Source: Dermatophagoides farinae (lineage: Eukaryota; Arthropoda; Arachnida; Sarcoptiformes; Pyroglyphidae). From it: a DNA stretch of 64,000 nucleotides. The notes under the pieces were generated by a model. The model was not told where the DNA came from, did no database searches, and saw only the letters and a program-made list of their open reading frames with translations. The DNA is taken from contig NC_134682.1 in the NCBI RefSeq assembly GCF_024713945.1, positions 930,001-994,000 of the forward strand. The letters are read 5' to 3'. Every line of letters starts with the position of its first letter. Within the stretch, counting starts at the first letter, position 1. Of this stretch, positions 14,601 through 26,136 are shown piece by piece. The translations under genes and the position numbers were made by a program.

Positions 14601-16429
14601 AACTATAGAAGATCCAAAGATCCAAAGATCTAGACAACTGGACTGAATAGTTGGGATTCTCTATAGAATTATGAAAATAATAAAAACACAGAAACGACAA
14701 AAAAAAACTCTGCCACAAGAAGTTTTTTTTTTTTTTTTGGTTGAGCATAGACAGCCACCACACCAGTATATATATATAAATATAAATCATACGATGATAA
14801 CAAAGACAGAACCGACGACGACGACGAAGACGGCGACGATATACCAGGCAAAGGCGACATATATCCACTTGAATGGATCCATACTTTTTTTCTGGTTGTT
14901 GTACAACAAACACACACACACACACCAGATACACATACACAATGGAAATTGCAATATTGCAATCAACCCAATACAATACACATGCAATCTATACACAATA
15001 CAATCATCATCATCAATGAATGAATGAAGATAATAATAAAAAATACCACTGCTATTCGTACTTTCAGCTAGAAATAAAGTAACAGGATATAACTCCTAGA
15101 TACCGAGACAAGCAACAACAACAACAACAACAACAATAGCGGCAGCAACAGCAGCTATATAGGTAAACAATGACGATGATGATGATGATGGTGTGTGCCA
15201 AACCAAGCATTATGATAATAATAATTAAGTTAATTTTTTTTTTAGCTGTTTAATTTAGTTGATATGTTTATGTTATTGATTGATTGATTGATTGATTCAA
15301 AATCGATTTAATTGTATCGATCTGTATTTGTAATGATAATGGTAATAAAAAAAAGAGAGAGAATTAAATTAAAATCTATATTTCTGGTGGTGATCGTGGC
15401 AGTATTCTTTAATTTCAAAGAATTGTGTGAATGCAAAGAAAACGTTTATAATTCTATTTTTTCGACTGTAACGATTTTTTTTTCTCGTCTATAATTAGCC
15501 AAAGAAAAAAAATCGATCTATAAGATTCTACATATGGAATTGCCATGATAATGGTTTTGGAAACTAAATGCAAGAATCCATAAGATTTGTTGCTATGTAT
15601 GTAGCGACCATAATATAGTCATAGTCGCTTGTATTGAATTTGTTGTTGGTTGATCTTGGCCATTTCAAATAAGAATTTTTTTGCCAACAAAAATAAACAA
15701 TTTTTTTTTCTTGCAGAATCAATTATTACGTAAGAAATAAATAAATAAATTCCATTCTATATAGTGAGAATATCACTGGAATCAATTCGGCTATAACACA
15801 CAAGGATAAACGGCAAAAAAAAATGCTGAAAAACCGGGTTTTCACATACAGGGACAACAGCAGCAGCAATAACAAGGACAACATCAATAACAATAGCAGC
15901 AAAAAAAAAAAATTCCAATTGAAACCTTGGTCATCATAAGGAAACGAAAACCTTTCTTTTCATTATTATTCAAGTATAGATGTTCTGGTGGTTATATAAT
16001 TTTATGACTTACACACAAGTGTTCCAAGAGGCAAACAAAAAAAAAATTTTTTTTGGTCGTTTTTTTTATGATTCACCTGAATTATATTGGTAATTATTAT
16101 TACTCTGTGTCCATCATCATCATCATTGAATTGGATTGACAAGTGTTCCAGAAAAAAAAATCATCTCATACTTTTTCGGGTGTGTTCTTCATTTTATTTC
16201 ATTTTTTTTTAATACGACAATCCAACACATACACAGCACACCATTATTACATAACAGTTAATTTAATTATGGCTGAGAAGCCATTTTCGGCTTGTCTAAT
16301 GCAAACATATTAGAAGATAGCCAACCTTGACGAGTTGTGTTTGTTCATCTTTGTTGTTGTCCACTTGGAATCAACTGTTTAATTTGTCATTGACATTCAT
16401 TATTTGATTACACCAATGTAATAGTAATC

Positions 16430-16461
<32 letters not shown>

Positions 16462-17088
16462 TATCATTAAGGCTAATTTTTTTTTTCACCCAAACACCAG
16501 CTTTTTTTACCGTTTCATATAAGGCGTATATACAGATTTGAAGTGAATAGAAAGTGAAAAAAAAAATGTTTTCCAGATCTGATAGATTCAATATGGCCTG
16601 AAATTTTTTTTTTCACCGGTGTTCTGTATTTTGTAAAAAATCAAGACCCATATATGGATGATTTTTTTTTACCTCTGCAGAACAATAAATCGGAAGTATG
16701 GGTCTGGTATGGTCTCTTTTGATTTTTTTTTTACCAAATGAATGAATATGGACAAAATTTTACACGTTCACATTGCCTGTCACTAAGGTTTAAGGATTTT
16801 TTTGTTGTTGTTGTTGTTGTTGTTCTACCCTAGTGAAGAAAACCATTGGACCTTGGCTGCATATTGGACAATTGGATCGGTAGTTGTCGGTATGTTGTGT
16901 GTGTGTATGTGTCTTGATTTTCCATCTGTTCCAGAAAAAAAAACATCGTAGCAGCAGCAACAGAGTAGTGAAGCAAGAGTACACTATGTACATTTGTAGA
17001 ATACACATACAGCAAAAACGTGACCAGATCCATATAGTTTAATCATTATAAAGGTTTTTTTTGTGTTTTCATTTCTTCGTTAACTAGA
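11611..17088. other. Long intergenic region, microsatellites only
   Basis: About 5.5 kb upstream of both the TEX2-like gene (-) and the JIP1-like gene (+), so it contains both promoters. It is dominated by (GAT)n, (CAA)n, (CA/TG)n and A/T homopolymers, with TG tracts at about 12379-12396, 13713-13731 and 16433-16460. No open frame here looks like protein outside repeats. A CRE-like octamer at 11995-12002 is listed separately. Confidence 0.65.
11995..12002. promoter_or_regulatory. CRE-like palindrome TGACGTCA
   Basis: A perfect TGACGTCA octamer within the 10-bp palindrome TTGACGTCAA, about 385 bp upstream of the TEX2-like start codon. This is the consensus of CREB/ATF bZIP proteins. Function is inferred from sequence only; a second copy lies upstream of the endosulfine gene. 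Confidence 0.35.
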
Positions 17089-19117
17089 ATGGCATCAACA
17101 ACAACAACAATGACTAGTGGAATTGAAAATCCAATGAATTCAACCAAAACAACAACAACAACAACAGGAAATCATCAAAATTTCAATGAAAATCTAGAAA
17201 ATAGAAAAAAAAATTCATCAAAATCATTTATGCAATTGAATATAGAAACGATACCTGATTCATTTCAGGCCAAAGTTTCTATGAAACATCAATGTTATCG
17301 TCTTGTACCTGATACTATATTGAGTCCCATTGATGATGATGATGCTGAAAATGATGTCAAAGACAATAATCATCATAATTCTAATAATAATAATGATGAT
17401 CATCTAACAAAAAAATTCATCAACAAACAAATGTTCAATAGTGAATCTAAAAATTTTTGTCAACAAAAAAAACAACGTCGCCAATTGCCAAAAATACCAT
17501 TGGATAAAAAACGTAAATCTATATATCTTCTCTTTATTATTGACAAATAAATTAAACATTTTGATTTATCTTTCACTTTTTTTGTTTGTTTGTTTCCATT
17601 CATTCACCACTATATAGCGTTTGGAAAAATATGGCAAATGAACCTAGATGATGATAATGATGATGATCATCATGAAAATTTAGCAAAAAATCTTCGTTGG
17701 AAATTAACAATGGCAAATATGTTATTAGAAATTAAAACAGATTCATATACCGGTAAAACCCTTTCGATTAAGATGCTCAATGATGATGGTGGTGATTATG
17801 TTCATGATGATGATGATAAAGAAGAGAAAAATGGTGATGATTGTAATAAAGATGAAAAAAATATTTTCTTCTCTCCACAATCTTCAATTACCGAAATAAT
17901 GACAACCGAACAAAAACCATCACAAACAACGAATCTAAATTCAACAATATTTGATCATTCATCATCATTGGATTGGAGTCATGATGATACAATGTCGTTG
18001 GAAATGACAATGTTGTCATCAACATCAAATGATTATGGATCATCATTGACAACAACGGATCATTCTACAAATCATCGACAACATTTTTCCCGATTAACTA
18101 ACACTAGTAGTGATTCAGGTGTTTCATCTAACATTGATTCACCATCTACAATACCATCATTTAATGAAAAAATTGAATTTTTTGAATCTAAATCATCAAT
18201 GACAAGTACTGGCAATATTATGGATGATTGTGGTAAAAATTTCGCTGATAATGAACAGAAATTACAATCAGAAATTTGTAAAAAGCCAATGAACGAATTG
18301 CCTGATGCAACACATAGAGCTCTGTTTAAATTTTGTGCACGACATTCAGATGAAATTGATCTACAAATTGGTGATGCAATCTATTTGTATGAAGAATTTG
18401 ATGATCAATGGTCCGATGGACTAAATCTACGAACCGGTGATCGTGGTATATTTCCATCATCATTAATTATTGATGTTAATTATTCAGAATTTATGTTTGA
18501 AACAACAGATGGCAACCAGATCAATAATCAAGATTTTCCATATCCATTTATTGATTTTCGTATACAACGTGATCGTTATAATTTAGATTTTCTTGGATCA
18601 ATCGAAGTTTTCAAAGCAAAAGGTGAAGATGTACTGGATGATGCTATACAACGTGTATCGATTGCTGTCCGACAACAACAACAACAACAACAACAACAAC
18701 ATCAATCAACATGGAAATCATCCATTGCATTGAATATTCCATTTCATTGTTTACTTGAAATATCCGATATCGGTATACGTATGATTGATAATTCCTATAA
18801 CAACAACAGCAGCAGCAACAACAACAACAACAACAATGACTAATGGAAACAAATTTCAGAATAAACATGATTATTTCTTCGCTTTAGTGCAGATCACCTA
18901 TTGTGGTTATCAATTTAAAAATAATGTCTATTATTTTGCATTCATCACTCGTCATCCAACCATACAGCAACGATTTGCATGTCATGTTTTCAAAGGTGTT
19001 GATTGTTGTCCATCAAATACTACTCGTGATGTGGCTGAAGCCGTTGGCCGGGCATTTCATCGTTTCTATAATCGTTTTGTTCAGATTACATTACCAATGG
19101 ATATGAAATTCAATTAA
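17089..19117 (+). CDS. JIP1/APLIP1-like JNK-interacting scaffold (SH3 + PTB), with an apparent frameshift
   Basis: Looks like JNK-interacting protein 1 (MAPK8IP1; Drosophila Aplip1), a scaffold for the JNK cascade and a kinesin-1 cargo adaptor. Exon 1 is 17089-17512; exon 2 starts at 17618 and is phase-consistent. A basic stretch followed by LNI near residues 41-55 (RKK...LNI) could be the JNK docking site (inference). The SH3 domain is at about 371-430 (HRALFKFCARHSDEIDLQIG, then DRGIFPSSLI). The PTB domain starts at about 452 (RYNLDFLGSIEVF) and ends with RFACHVFKG and EAVGRAFHRFYNRFV near the C-terminus. The frame that reads to MIDNSYNNN runs into a stop at 18841-18843, while the rest of the PTB domain (GNKF onward to 19117) lies in the +1 frame. 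No ordinary GT-AG intron joins them; see findings. The family's C-terminal kinesin-binding tyrosine motif is not evident; the protein ends LPMDMKFN. Confidence 0.85.
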
Positions 19118-20931
19118 TAATAATAACAATTCAAATTCATCATTCATAATTTGCATCAATTTATTACTAATCACGCACAAGCACATTATTTTTAAAAAAA
19201 AAATTGTTTTATCATTTGAAATTAATTATTTGTTTTTTGTTTCAATTTATAAAAATTTTAATGTTTGATGATCAAAAAAAAAGGATGAATAAACAAAACC
19301 TCGTGATTAACGAAAGTCATATTACAATATTGGATCATCTCATTACAGTAAAGCTATTGAAGAGATTCAAATTGTCAAAAATTCTGAACAATAACAATCA
19401 TCTTTGTGAATATATTTTCCAGGATTTGTGAAATTCGATTTTCCACTGACCCAAATGTAGGTATTTTTTTCAATTTGGGTCAGTGGATTATGATCAATAA
19501 TTTTTTATTAAACACAATTTCATAATAATGGTTTTCATAAAATCAATCAATTAATTGTCGGATAAAAAATTATTAAGTTGTGTAGCGTATGCAATCACCA
19601 CATTTATTCAACTAACTACACAGAGAGAAATAATTGAAAAATCATTTACTCAATATCCTGTCAATAAGCACATTTTCATTCCACTCAACTGTTCGAGTTG
19701 GGGTTCATCATTGATGACGATACCACGTAACCACAAAGTATTATCTATTACTGAGGGTCTTTCATAACTGACATTACACACATTGACTATCTGTTTAAAA
19801 CAATAGTTTTTCATTTCATTTCAATTCAAATCAGGGCGATGTCTAACAATTTATATATTTGTTTTATTCATGTTGATATAATGTTATGATGACATTGAAA
19901 TGAAAATTGTTGTTGTTCATACATACAGATCGTTTAAAATCATCATCATCGTCATTGAAAAACAATGGAAAATGAGAAAATGAGAAAAAAAAACAACAAA
20001 TTGTATCCTGTTCTTTTTTTGACGACGACGAATATAAATGAATGATGATTGTAGAGATTATCATCATTGTTTTCAAGAACGAAATCTTTACCATATCATG
20101 ATCATACTAATGGTCAGCCTATAGTCATATATAGAAAATGTAATGTGGGCATTTTCAAAATGATCGAGATCAATGAGTCAAGTAAGTTGCTCATCGTCGT
20201 TATTTAGCTCGAAATAAGGTAAACTGCTTCAAGTATTGCCCACAGAAAAAAAAAGTTTTCATGTGTTTCACGTTTACGTTTACGTTTACAAGTCCCAAGC
20301 TAAATTGATCTATCTCGTTTTGGCAAAATATATTTATTTTTGTAATTCGATTTTTTTTCTATTCATTTATTCGTTTGATTTATATTAATTCAATTTATAT
20401 TTTTAGAGCCTAAACATATTCGTAAATCGTCGTTCATGATATACCTCAAGATATACGAATGATGATTTAATTTTCTATTTTCTTTCGTCTTCTCATCATA
20501 ACCACCACTTGCTCGTCATCGTTCATTCATTCGTATTTTTTTTTATTTTATTTTCGTGATGTCAACTTTAATTCACAGAAAATTTCATCGACATTTCGTT
20601 GTCGTGTCATTTTTTTCAGTGTATTTCATATAGGTAATTTTTGTTTGGTGGTGAATTTTCAGCTTTTTAATGTTTCATTTTTTTTTTAAAAATCGTTTAG
20701 ACCACAACAACAACAACAACAACAACGACAAGGTTGACTGACTGGCCTTTGGGTCTTTGTTTTGTTTTGTTCCCACTTTGGATCGGACTCTAGCGGTGAT
20801 ACGCGTCATTGCTTTCGTGTTGGGCAACAACGACAACAACAAGTGGTTCGTTCATAGTGTCCAACGATGATGATGAAAATATTCGTTGTGATTTTATACA
20901 GATCTTCAGATGAGAATATTTTCATTTTGAA
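19118..20931. other. Intergenic; contains a perfect hairpin
   Basis: About 1.8 kb between the JIP1-like gene and the claudin-like gene. Less repetitive than most spacers here. Two short open frames (19204-19431 and 19555-19767) have fairly ordinary composition but match no family I know and lack clear start codons or splice context. A 15-bp perfect inverted repeat lies at 19442-19487. The promoter of the claudin-like gene should lie in the last few hundred bases. Confidence 0.5.
19442..19487. repeat. Perfect inverted repeat, 15-bp arms, 16-nt spacer
   Basis: Arms TCCACTGACCCAAAT at 19442-19456 and its exact reverse complement at 19473-19487, separated by 16 nt that include a T run. The arms are not simple repeats, unlike most palindromes in this window. 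It could form a hairpin in RNA or a cruciform, or be the remnant of a foldback element. Confidence 0.85.
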
Positions 20932-22069
20932 ATGAATTTGTTTCAAGTTTGTGTTATTAATCCGAAAGAAAAAAAAACAAAGACAATCATCTCATCTTCA
21001 ACATCAAAACAAATCATGGAAATGACCAAAATTGTTTTAATTATTCAATTTACATTTTCATTAACTTGTTTATTGATACAATTTTATGCTCTTTGTTCCA
21101 TACGATGGGCATCATTTGAATCACGTATTGAACTTGGTTTGATTGAAGAACATGGCCATTATGGCCTATGGTCAATGTGTACATATCGTAAATTGATTCC
21201 AGCACAAGTTGATGATGATGGCCATATCATTATGGATTCAGATTGTGATTCAATCGATACATATTTTATACCCGGTCATCCAAGAGCTTTTATTTCATTT
21301 TTTGTTATTTGTCATACAATGGCATTGTTTATTTTTTGTTCAATGGTTTCATTTCGTTTGATTGAATCATATTATGATACATGGAATAATAATAATAATG
21401 ATGATCTTGAAATGAATACAACCAAATTGAAAAGATTTTTCATCATTGTTAATCGTTTGATGGCCAATCGAATTCAAATGCAAAATGATGAAGAATATTA
21501 TTTACGGACACAAATTCGTAATAAACTTTATGCCATAAGTATAGCAGGTATGTTTGAAATGAAAATAGTGAAAAAAAAATTAAAAAATTTTTAATCATTC
21601 ATCCACAGTATTATCAACAATGATAGCATTGGCTGGAGCATTGACACCACAACAATCATTAAGAGAAACAGATTTACTTGGTAATATGGCACAAATTAAT
21701 TATCGAGTATGGCGTGGACCAGGATTCTGGGCCCAGTTGACCACAATGATTATGGATATGTTAATAACAACATTGATTGTGATCGAAGTTCGTGTTGTAT
21801 TTGTTCAATTTCATCATCAATCGGCAACGATTACGATTCGGCCAAGCTGTACAGATAATGATGATGGGACTAATGAGGACGATGATATTGTTACCGTTAT
21901 CAATCATGAAAGCATAATGAATGATAATTTAATGGTTAATCCATTTTTTCATAACTATCAATCTGGCAATCATCGATTAATGAATAAATCGAAAAATTCC
22001 ATTGAAATGACCGTACCGAAAATGACATCAATTTCAACACAAACATCTATGGAACATAATAATTGTTGA
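20932..22069 (+). CDS. Claudin/PMP22-like four-transmembrane protein
   Basis: Two exons, 20932-21547 and 21609-22069, joined in phase (donor GGTATG, acceptor CCACAG). Predicted topology is that of the claudin/PMP22 superfamily: TM1 TKIVLIIQFTFSLTCLLIQF, a first extracellular loop with the signature W...GLW..C (WASFES, then HYGLWSMC and a second Cys at DSDC), TM2 AFISFFVICHTMALFIFCSM, TM3 across the splice site (LYAISIAVLSTMIALAGAL) and TM4 AQLTTMIMDMLITTLIVIEV. Such proteins act in septate junctions or as channel/receptor auxiliary subunits; which subfamily this belongs to I cannot tell. The first ATG of the frame is used, but ATG at 21016 (MEMTKIV) directly before TM1 is more natural. The cytoplasmic tail ends at TGA 22067-22069, but a protein-like continuation exists in another frame up to 22208 (see findings). 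Confidence 0.65.
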
Positions 22070-23638
22070 TGGTGGACAATACATAAATTCGGAACAAGTG
22101 CGTCAGATGAAAAATCAAAATATTCAACAACAACAGCTACAAAGACAACAGATGAAAAAATTGGATAAAGAAATTGCCTATTGTAATCCAATGTACAAAG
22201 ACGATTAATGGCATTCTTTGCATATCTTATCTTATCAATGATGATTAATTAATACAACTGTAAATATTTCATTTTGTGTAATTTATAAGGACATGATGGC
22301 CTTTGAATTTGTATTTTATTTTTTTTTTTTGTAAATGAATCCAATAAAAATCATGAATACTTGGATTTGGATGTATTCGGAATTGAATAGTAAAAAAAAA
22401 AAAAAAAAAAACAGAAAAAAACATATATCAAAAAAAAGACGATTATTTACAAACAAACGAAAAAAAAAATTCATAACCGGAAAAAATTATTACAATATAT
22501 AAACTGTCGATGATGATTGAGGAAATGACCGGAAAAAGAAGACCAAATAATTGCCAATGTATAGAAATATATGGTTAATTTTTTTTTTCTTGGAATAATG
22601 AATGTGTTCATCATCTAAATCCACTAATAGGTAATGAGTGGCAAAATTTTTAAGCCAGATATATTCATAACAAATATCATCGAAATTCGTTTGGCCATTG
22701 ATTTAACATAATAATAAAGCCATTAATGTCGCTTGATGCCTATTTTCGATAGAAAAGAATGGAGAAAAAAAAGATAAAAATGAAAATTCAAATTAGTTTT
22801 AAATTTTTTTTTTCAAATAATGATGATAATATGTTGTTGGCGAATTATAAATTATATGGTAATTTGGAATTTAAATATTCAAGTTTTTTTTTTGATGATA
22901 ATTTTTTTTTCTGGTGGACAAGGACAAGGACAAATAACAACGAAATACTTCATTCATCATTCTATGGTTTAATTTATGAAAACAAATGAAAAAAAAATGA
23001 AACTTACTGACTAATCTCTTATGGTTAATAAATGTGGACGGTTTTAGGTGGTGTGAAAAAGTCTATGCAAGGCCAAGAATGAAAATCAAAAAAAAAAAAG
23101 AGAAAAATCAAAATGAAAACAAATCGATAGATGGTGATGGTTTGGAATGGGTGAGTGTGGTGGTGGTTTCGGTTGCCTTGGTGGAATTGTTGTTGTACCA
23201 ATGAAGAGATAAAGAGAGAACAATAAATCCACACACAAACTCGGTAAATGTTTTTACAGAAAAAAAAACGGAAAATAAAAACGAAAGAACCAAAAATTTG
23301 AATATTTATAGAAATAATAATAATAAGAATAAGAAATAATCACAATGTTTGTTATGGTATTTTGAAAAATAAAAATGGGATAATATAAATGTGTGTGTGC
23401 GATGTATATATGAATGAATGAGTGAATTTTGCAATTTCTTATTTTAATAATGAATGAATGTATGTATGGTGTTGTTGTGGGTGTGTGTGTGTGTGTGTAT
23501 TTTCCAAGATTTTTTTATTATTATTCTTTTGCTGAATTTAATGGATGGTAAAAAAAAATTGTCAATTCAATTCAATTCATTCAATTCATCATTTTATAAA
23601 CATTCATTCATTTTAAATATAAGATATTAATAATAAAT
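22070..23638. other. 3' region of claudin-like gene and of endosulfine gene
   Basis: The first about 140 bases (to TAA at 22206-22208) may be coding in a shifted frame: it reads QYINSEQVRQMKNQNIQQQQ and ends IAYCNPMYKDD. After that come A/T-rich 3' UTR-like sequences of two convergent genes, with (TG)n at about 23480-23499 and no recognisable gene. Confidence 0.5.
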
Positions 23639-24166
23639 TCAAGGTCCACCCGAAACTAATTTACTTGGAACATGGATCGATGCTTTACGTGTTGCCAGAC
23701 AATCAGGTGTTGGTATCACTTCGCCGGTTGTAACCGGTGCTACAATCGTTGGTGGTAATGGTGGTTGTGGTCCACCGCCAATACCACCAACAATACTACC
23801 AGCCGCTGATGATTGATTCATTGATAGACGAGATTTCGGTGTGCCACCTTTGGCTGCAGCTGCTTTAGCCATATTATAATCACCTGAGTCGAAAAATTTT
23901 TGCTAAATTTTTAAAAGACAAAAAAAAAAAAGATTCAATTCAATAACCGAGAAAACGAATTATAATGAGAAACATACTCCTTTTTGAAGACGTTTTTGCA
24001 AAAATTGTGGCCCTGGACGTTGTAATTGTGGATATTTGGCTTTTAATTTACTTTCCTCTTCTTTTTCAGCCATTTTGGATTCCTTTTCGAAGAGAAAAAA
24101 ACATTAATATATGAAAAATTTAATTGACAGAAAAAAAATTACCGGATTCTCATTAACAGATGCCAT
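23639..24166 (-). CDS. endos: Alpha-endosulfine / ARPP19 family protein
   Basis: Small cAMP-regulated phosphoprotein which, once phosphorylated by Greatwall kinase, inhibits PP2A-B55 and so permits mitotic/meiotic entry. Exons 24166-24143, 24082-23978 and 23902-23639 give 130 residues. The diagnostic Greatwall site FDSGDYNMAKA is intact, with the target Ser at residue 49; the upstream helix KLKAKYPQL and FLQKRLQKG are also conserved. Near the C-terminus VIPTPDCLATRKASIHVPSK retains the PKA-type RKAS site. Between them is a Gly/Pro-rich insert (SIVGGIGGGPQPPLPPTIVA) that the short vertebrate proteins lack. All junctions are GT-AG and phase 0. The first exon encodes only eight residues (MASVNENP); an internal Met (MAEKEEE) in exon 2 could be an alternative start. 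Confidence 0.95.
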
Positions 24167-24912
24167 TACGATGGAAATAATAATTTTTGTTGTCGTCGAA
24201 ATTACAATCGATTGATTAGATGTGAAAAAAAACTTATTCTTTTTTCGTATTTTTTTTTTGCCAAATTCAGAATATTGTCGTAGTTGTTGTTTGTGTGACA
24301 AACAAAATACAAATCACAGAGAATTGAAATTATTCAAATTTATCCAATGTGTGTTGTCGTATCGTATTATTTTTTGTCAAAAAAAAATAAAATAAAATAA
24401 AAATTTTCTCTTTCTGACGTCAAACAGAAATGAACAAAAGGATTCCAAATGCACGATCGTAGAACAGATTCAAATGAATATTCCTAAATAGAATATAAAC
24501 AGAATAAAAACGATTACTATGTTTGTTCAGGAACAAAAAAAAAAGTTGAACGATGAGAGAAAAAAATTCGACACACACACACAAACATCCAACAGATCGA
24601 ATATCATTGGAATTACGAAACTAACCTACATTCTAATTTTGAAAATGATGATGATAATATTAAACAGACCCACACACACACACACACAAGTGACAGCTTA
24701 ACTGTTGTTCCAATTTGAATAATAAAAAAAAACGACAACGACAACAACAACAACAACAAAATGATCTTTTACAACGAAAATAAAATCATAAAAAATTTTA
24801 TGATGATTATTTTCGCCTGATAAAATTTATGAAATAAAAAATGTTGATGTTGATGATGATGATGATCGGCCAAAGAAACCAAAAAAAAAAATATCGAATC
24901 CAATTTTATCAA

Positions 24913-24945
<33 letters not shown>

Positions 24946-26136
24946 ATAAATTGAACCCTGTATAAACATCACATCATTTTTTTTCTCTTCAATTGCAATA
25001 TTGCTTCTGCTCAACATCATCATCGTTTTTTATCATCATTGCAATATATTGTTATTGTTATTATACACCGAAAAAACATTCAGTGGCAAAATCTATGGCC
25101 ATATATATTTCTATATATATTGATGATGATGATGATGATAAAATGACACCAAGACATTGTACACAATGTATATATACATATGGTTACAACCACATGATCT
25201 ATATATGATTTTAAAAATTTACAATGAAATTGAATATAAAAAAAAATATATACAAAACACACATACACACACACACAGAGACCGGTAATTGATCCAATAA
25301 TGGAATGGATTTCAAATAGATGAATCAATTTGGCGAAAATGACCAAAAAAAATCATCCAAAGAATAAAGAAATGAAATGGATTTTCAACAACAACAAAAA
25401 ACTTGTTGGATCAAACAACCGGTGAACTTTATCATATATGGATGCAAAACAAAGCAAAAAAAAAGAAGAAAAACTTACGAAAAAAAAGTCTGCGAACGAA
25501 ACGAAACAGGAATTGAAAAAACTAAAACCAAGGAAACGATGCAGAAAAAATTAATAATTTTTTTTTTCTTTGAAAATCAAAATAAACTTACACCAGAAAT
25601 GAAATTGTCACAATCAAAAATGTTCAATGTTCAATAATTTTATTTTCACCATTTAAATCATCACCATTATGACGATAAAATGGCCATAAAAAAAACAAAT
25701 TCAAAACACCCGATATAACAATTATGATATTACGGTAGTTTAATGAATTTTCATTTGATGTGTTTACGATTAAATTACACGAGCCAAAGATTTGATTAAG
25801 CAAAAAAAAAATTGAACATTTGAAGATGAACTGAATGAATCCAAATCAATGAATGTTTGTTTGTTTGTTTGTGATTACACAAGAACGGAAAAAATTATTA
25901 AACCGAACTTTATTCAATACCAAATAAAAACGAAAACAAAAATAAAATAAACACTCTCACTCAATGTAGTTACAACACCAGACCCTAGATGGTGTTTATC
26001 ATCATAATATCTTTTAATTTAATTTGGCTCCAAACAAAAGTGAAAAACATTCGAAAAAAATGATGATGATTATGATCATCATTCGTCATGTGAATTGATA
26101 TTACTTGATGGTGGTGGTGGTGATAAAGTTGTTAAA
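24167..26136. other. Intergenic between endosulfine and LPMO genes
   Basis: Both neighbours are on the minus strand, so this holds the endosulfine promoter (24.2-24.5 kb) and the 3' UTR of the LPMO gene. Contains (CA)15 at 24915-24944, other CA tracts near 24670 and 25257-25278, and (GAT)n. No coding signal seen. Confidence 0.6.
24415..24422. promoter_or_regulatory. CRE-like palindrome TGACGTCA
   Basis: Perfect TGACGTCA octamer about 250 bp upstream of the endosulfine start codon. Matches the CREB/ATF consensus. The coding protein also carries a PKA-type RKAS site, so cAMP control at two levels is conceivable, but this is inference. Confidence 0.4.

Noticed and set aside
18644-18868. Cys-run minus-strand frame
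   Set aside because: Reverse reading of (CAA)n and (CAG)n repeats in the JIP1-like gene.
19204-19767. Two short frames with ordinary composition near the hairpin
   Set aside because: No recognisable family, no convincing start or splice sites; kept only as a note in the intergenic entry.
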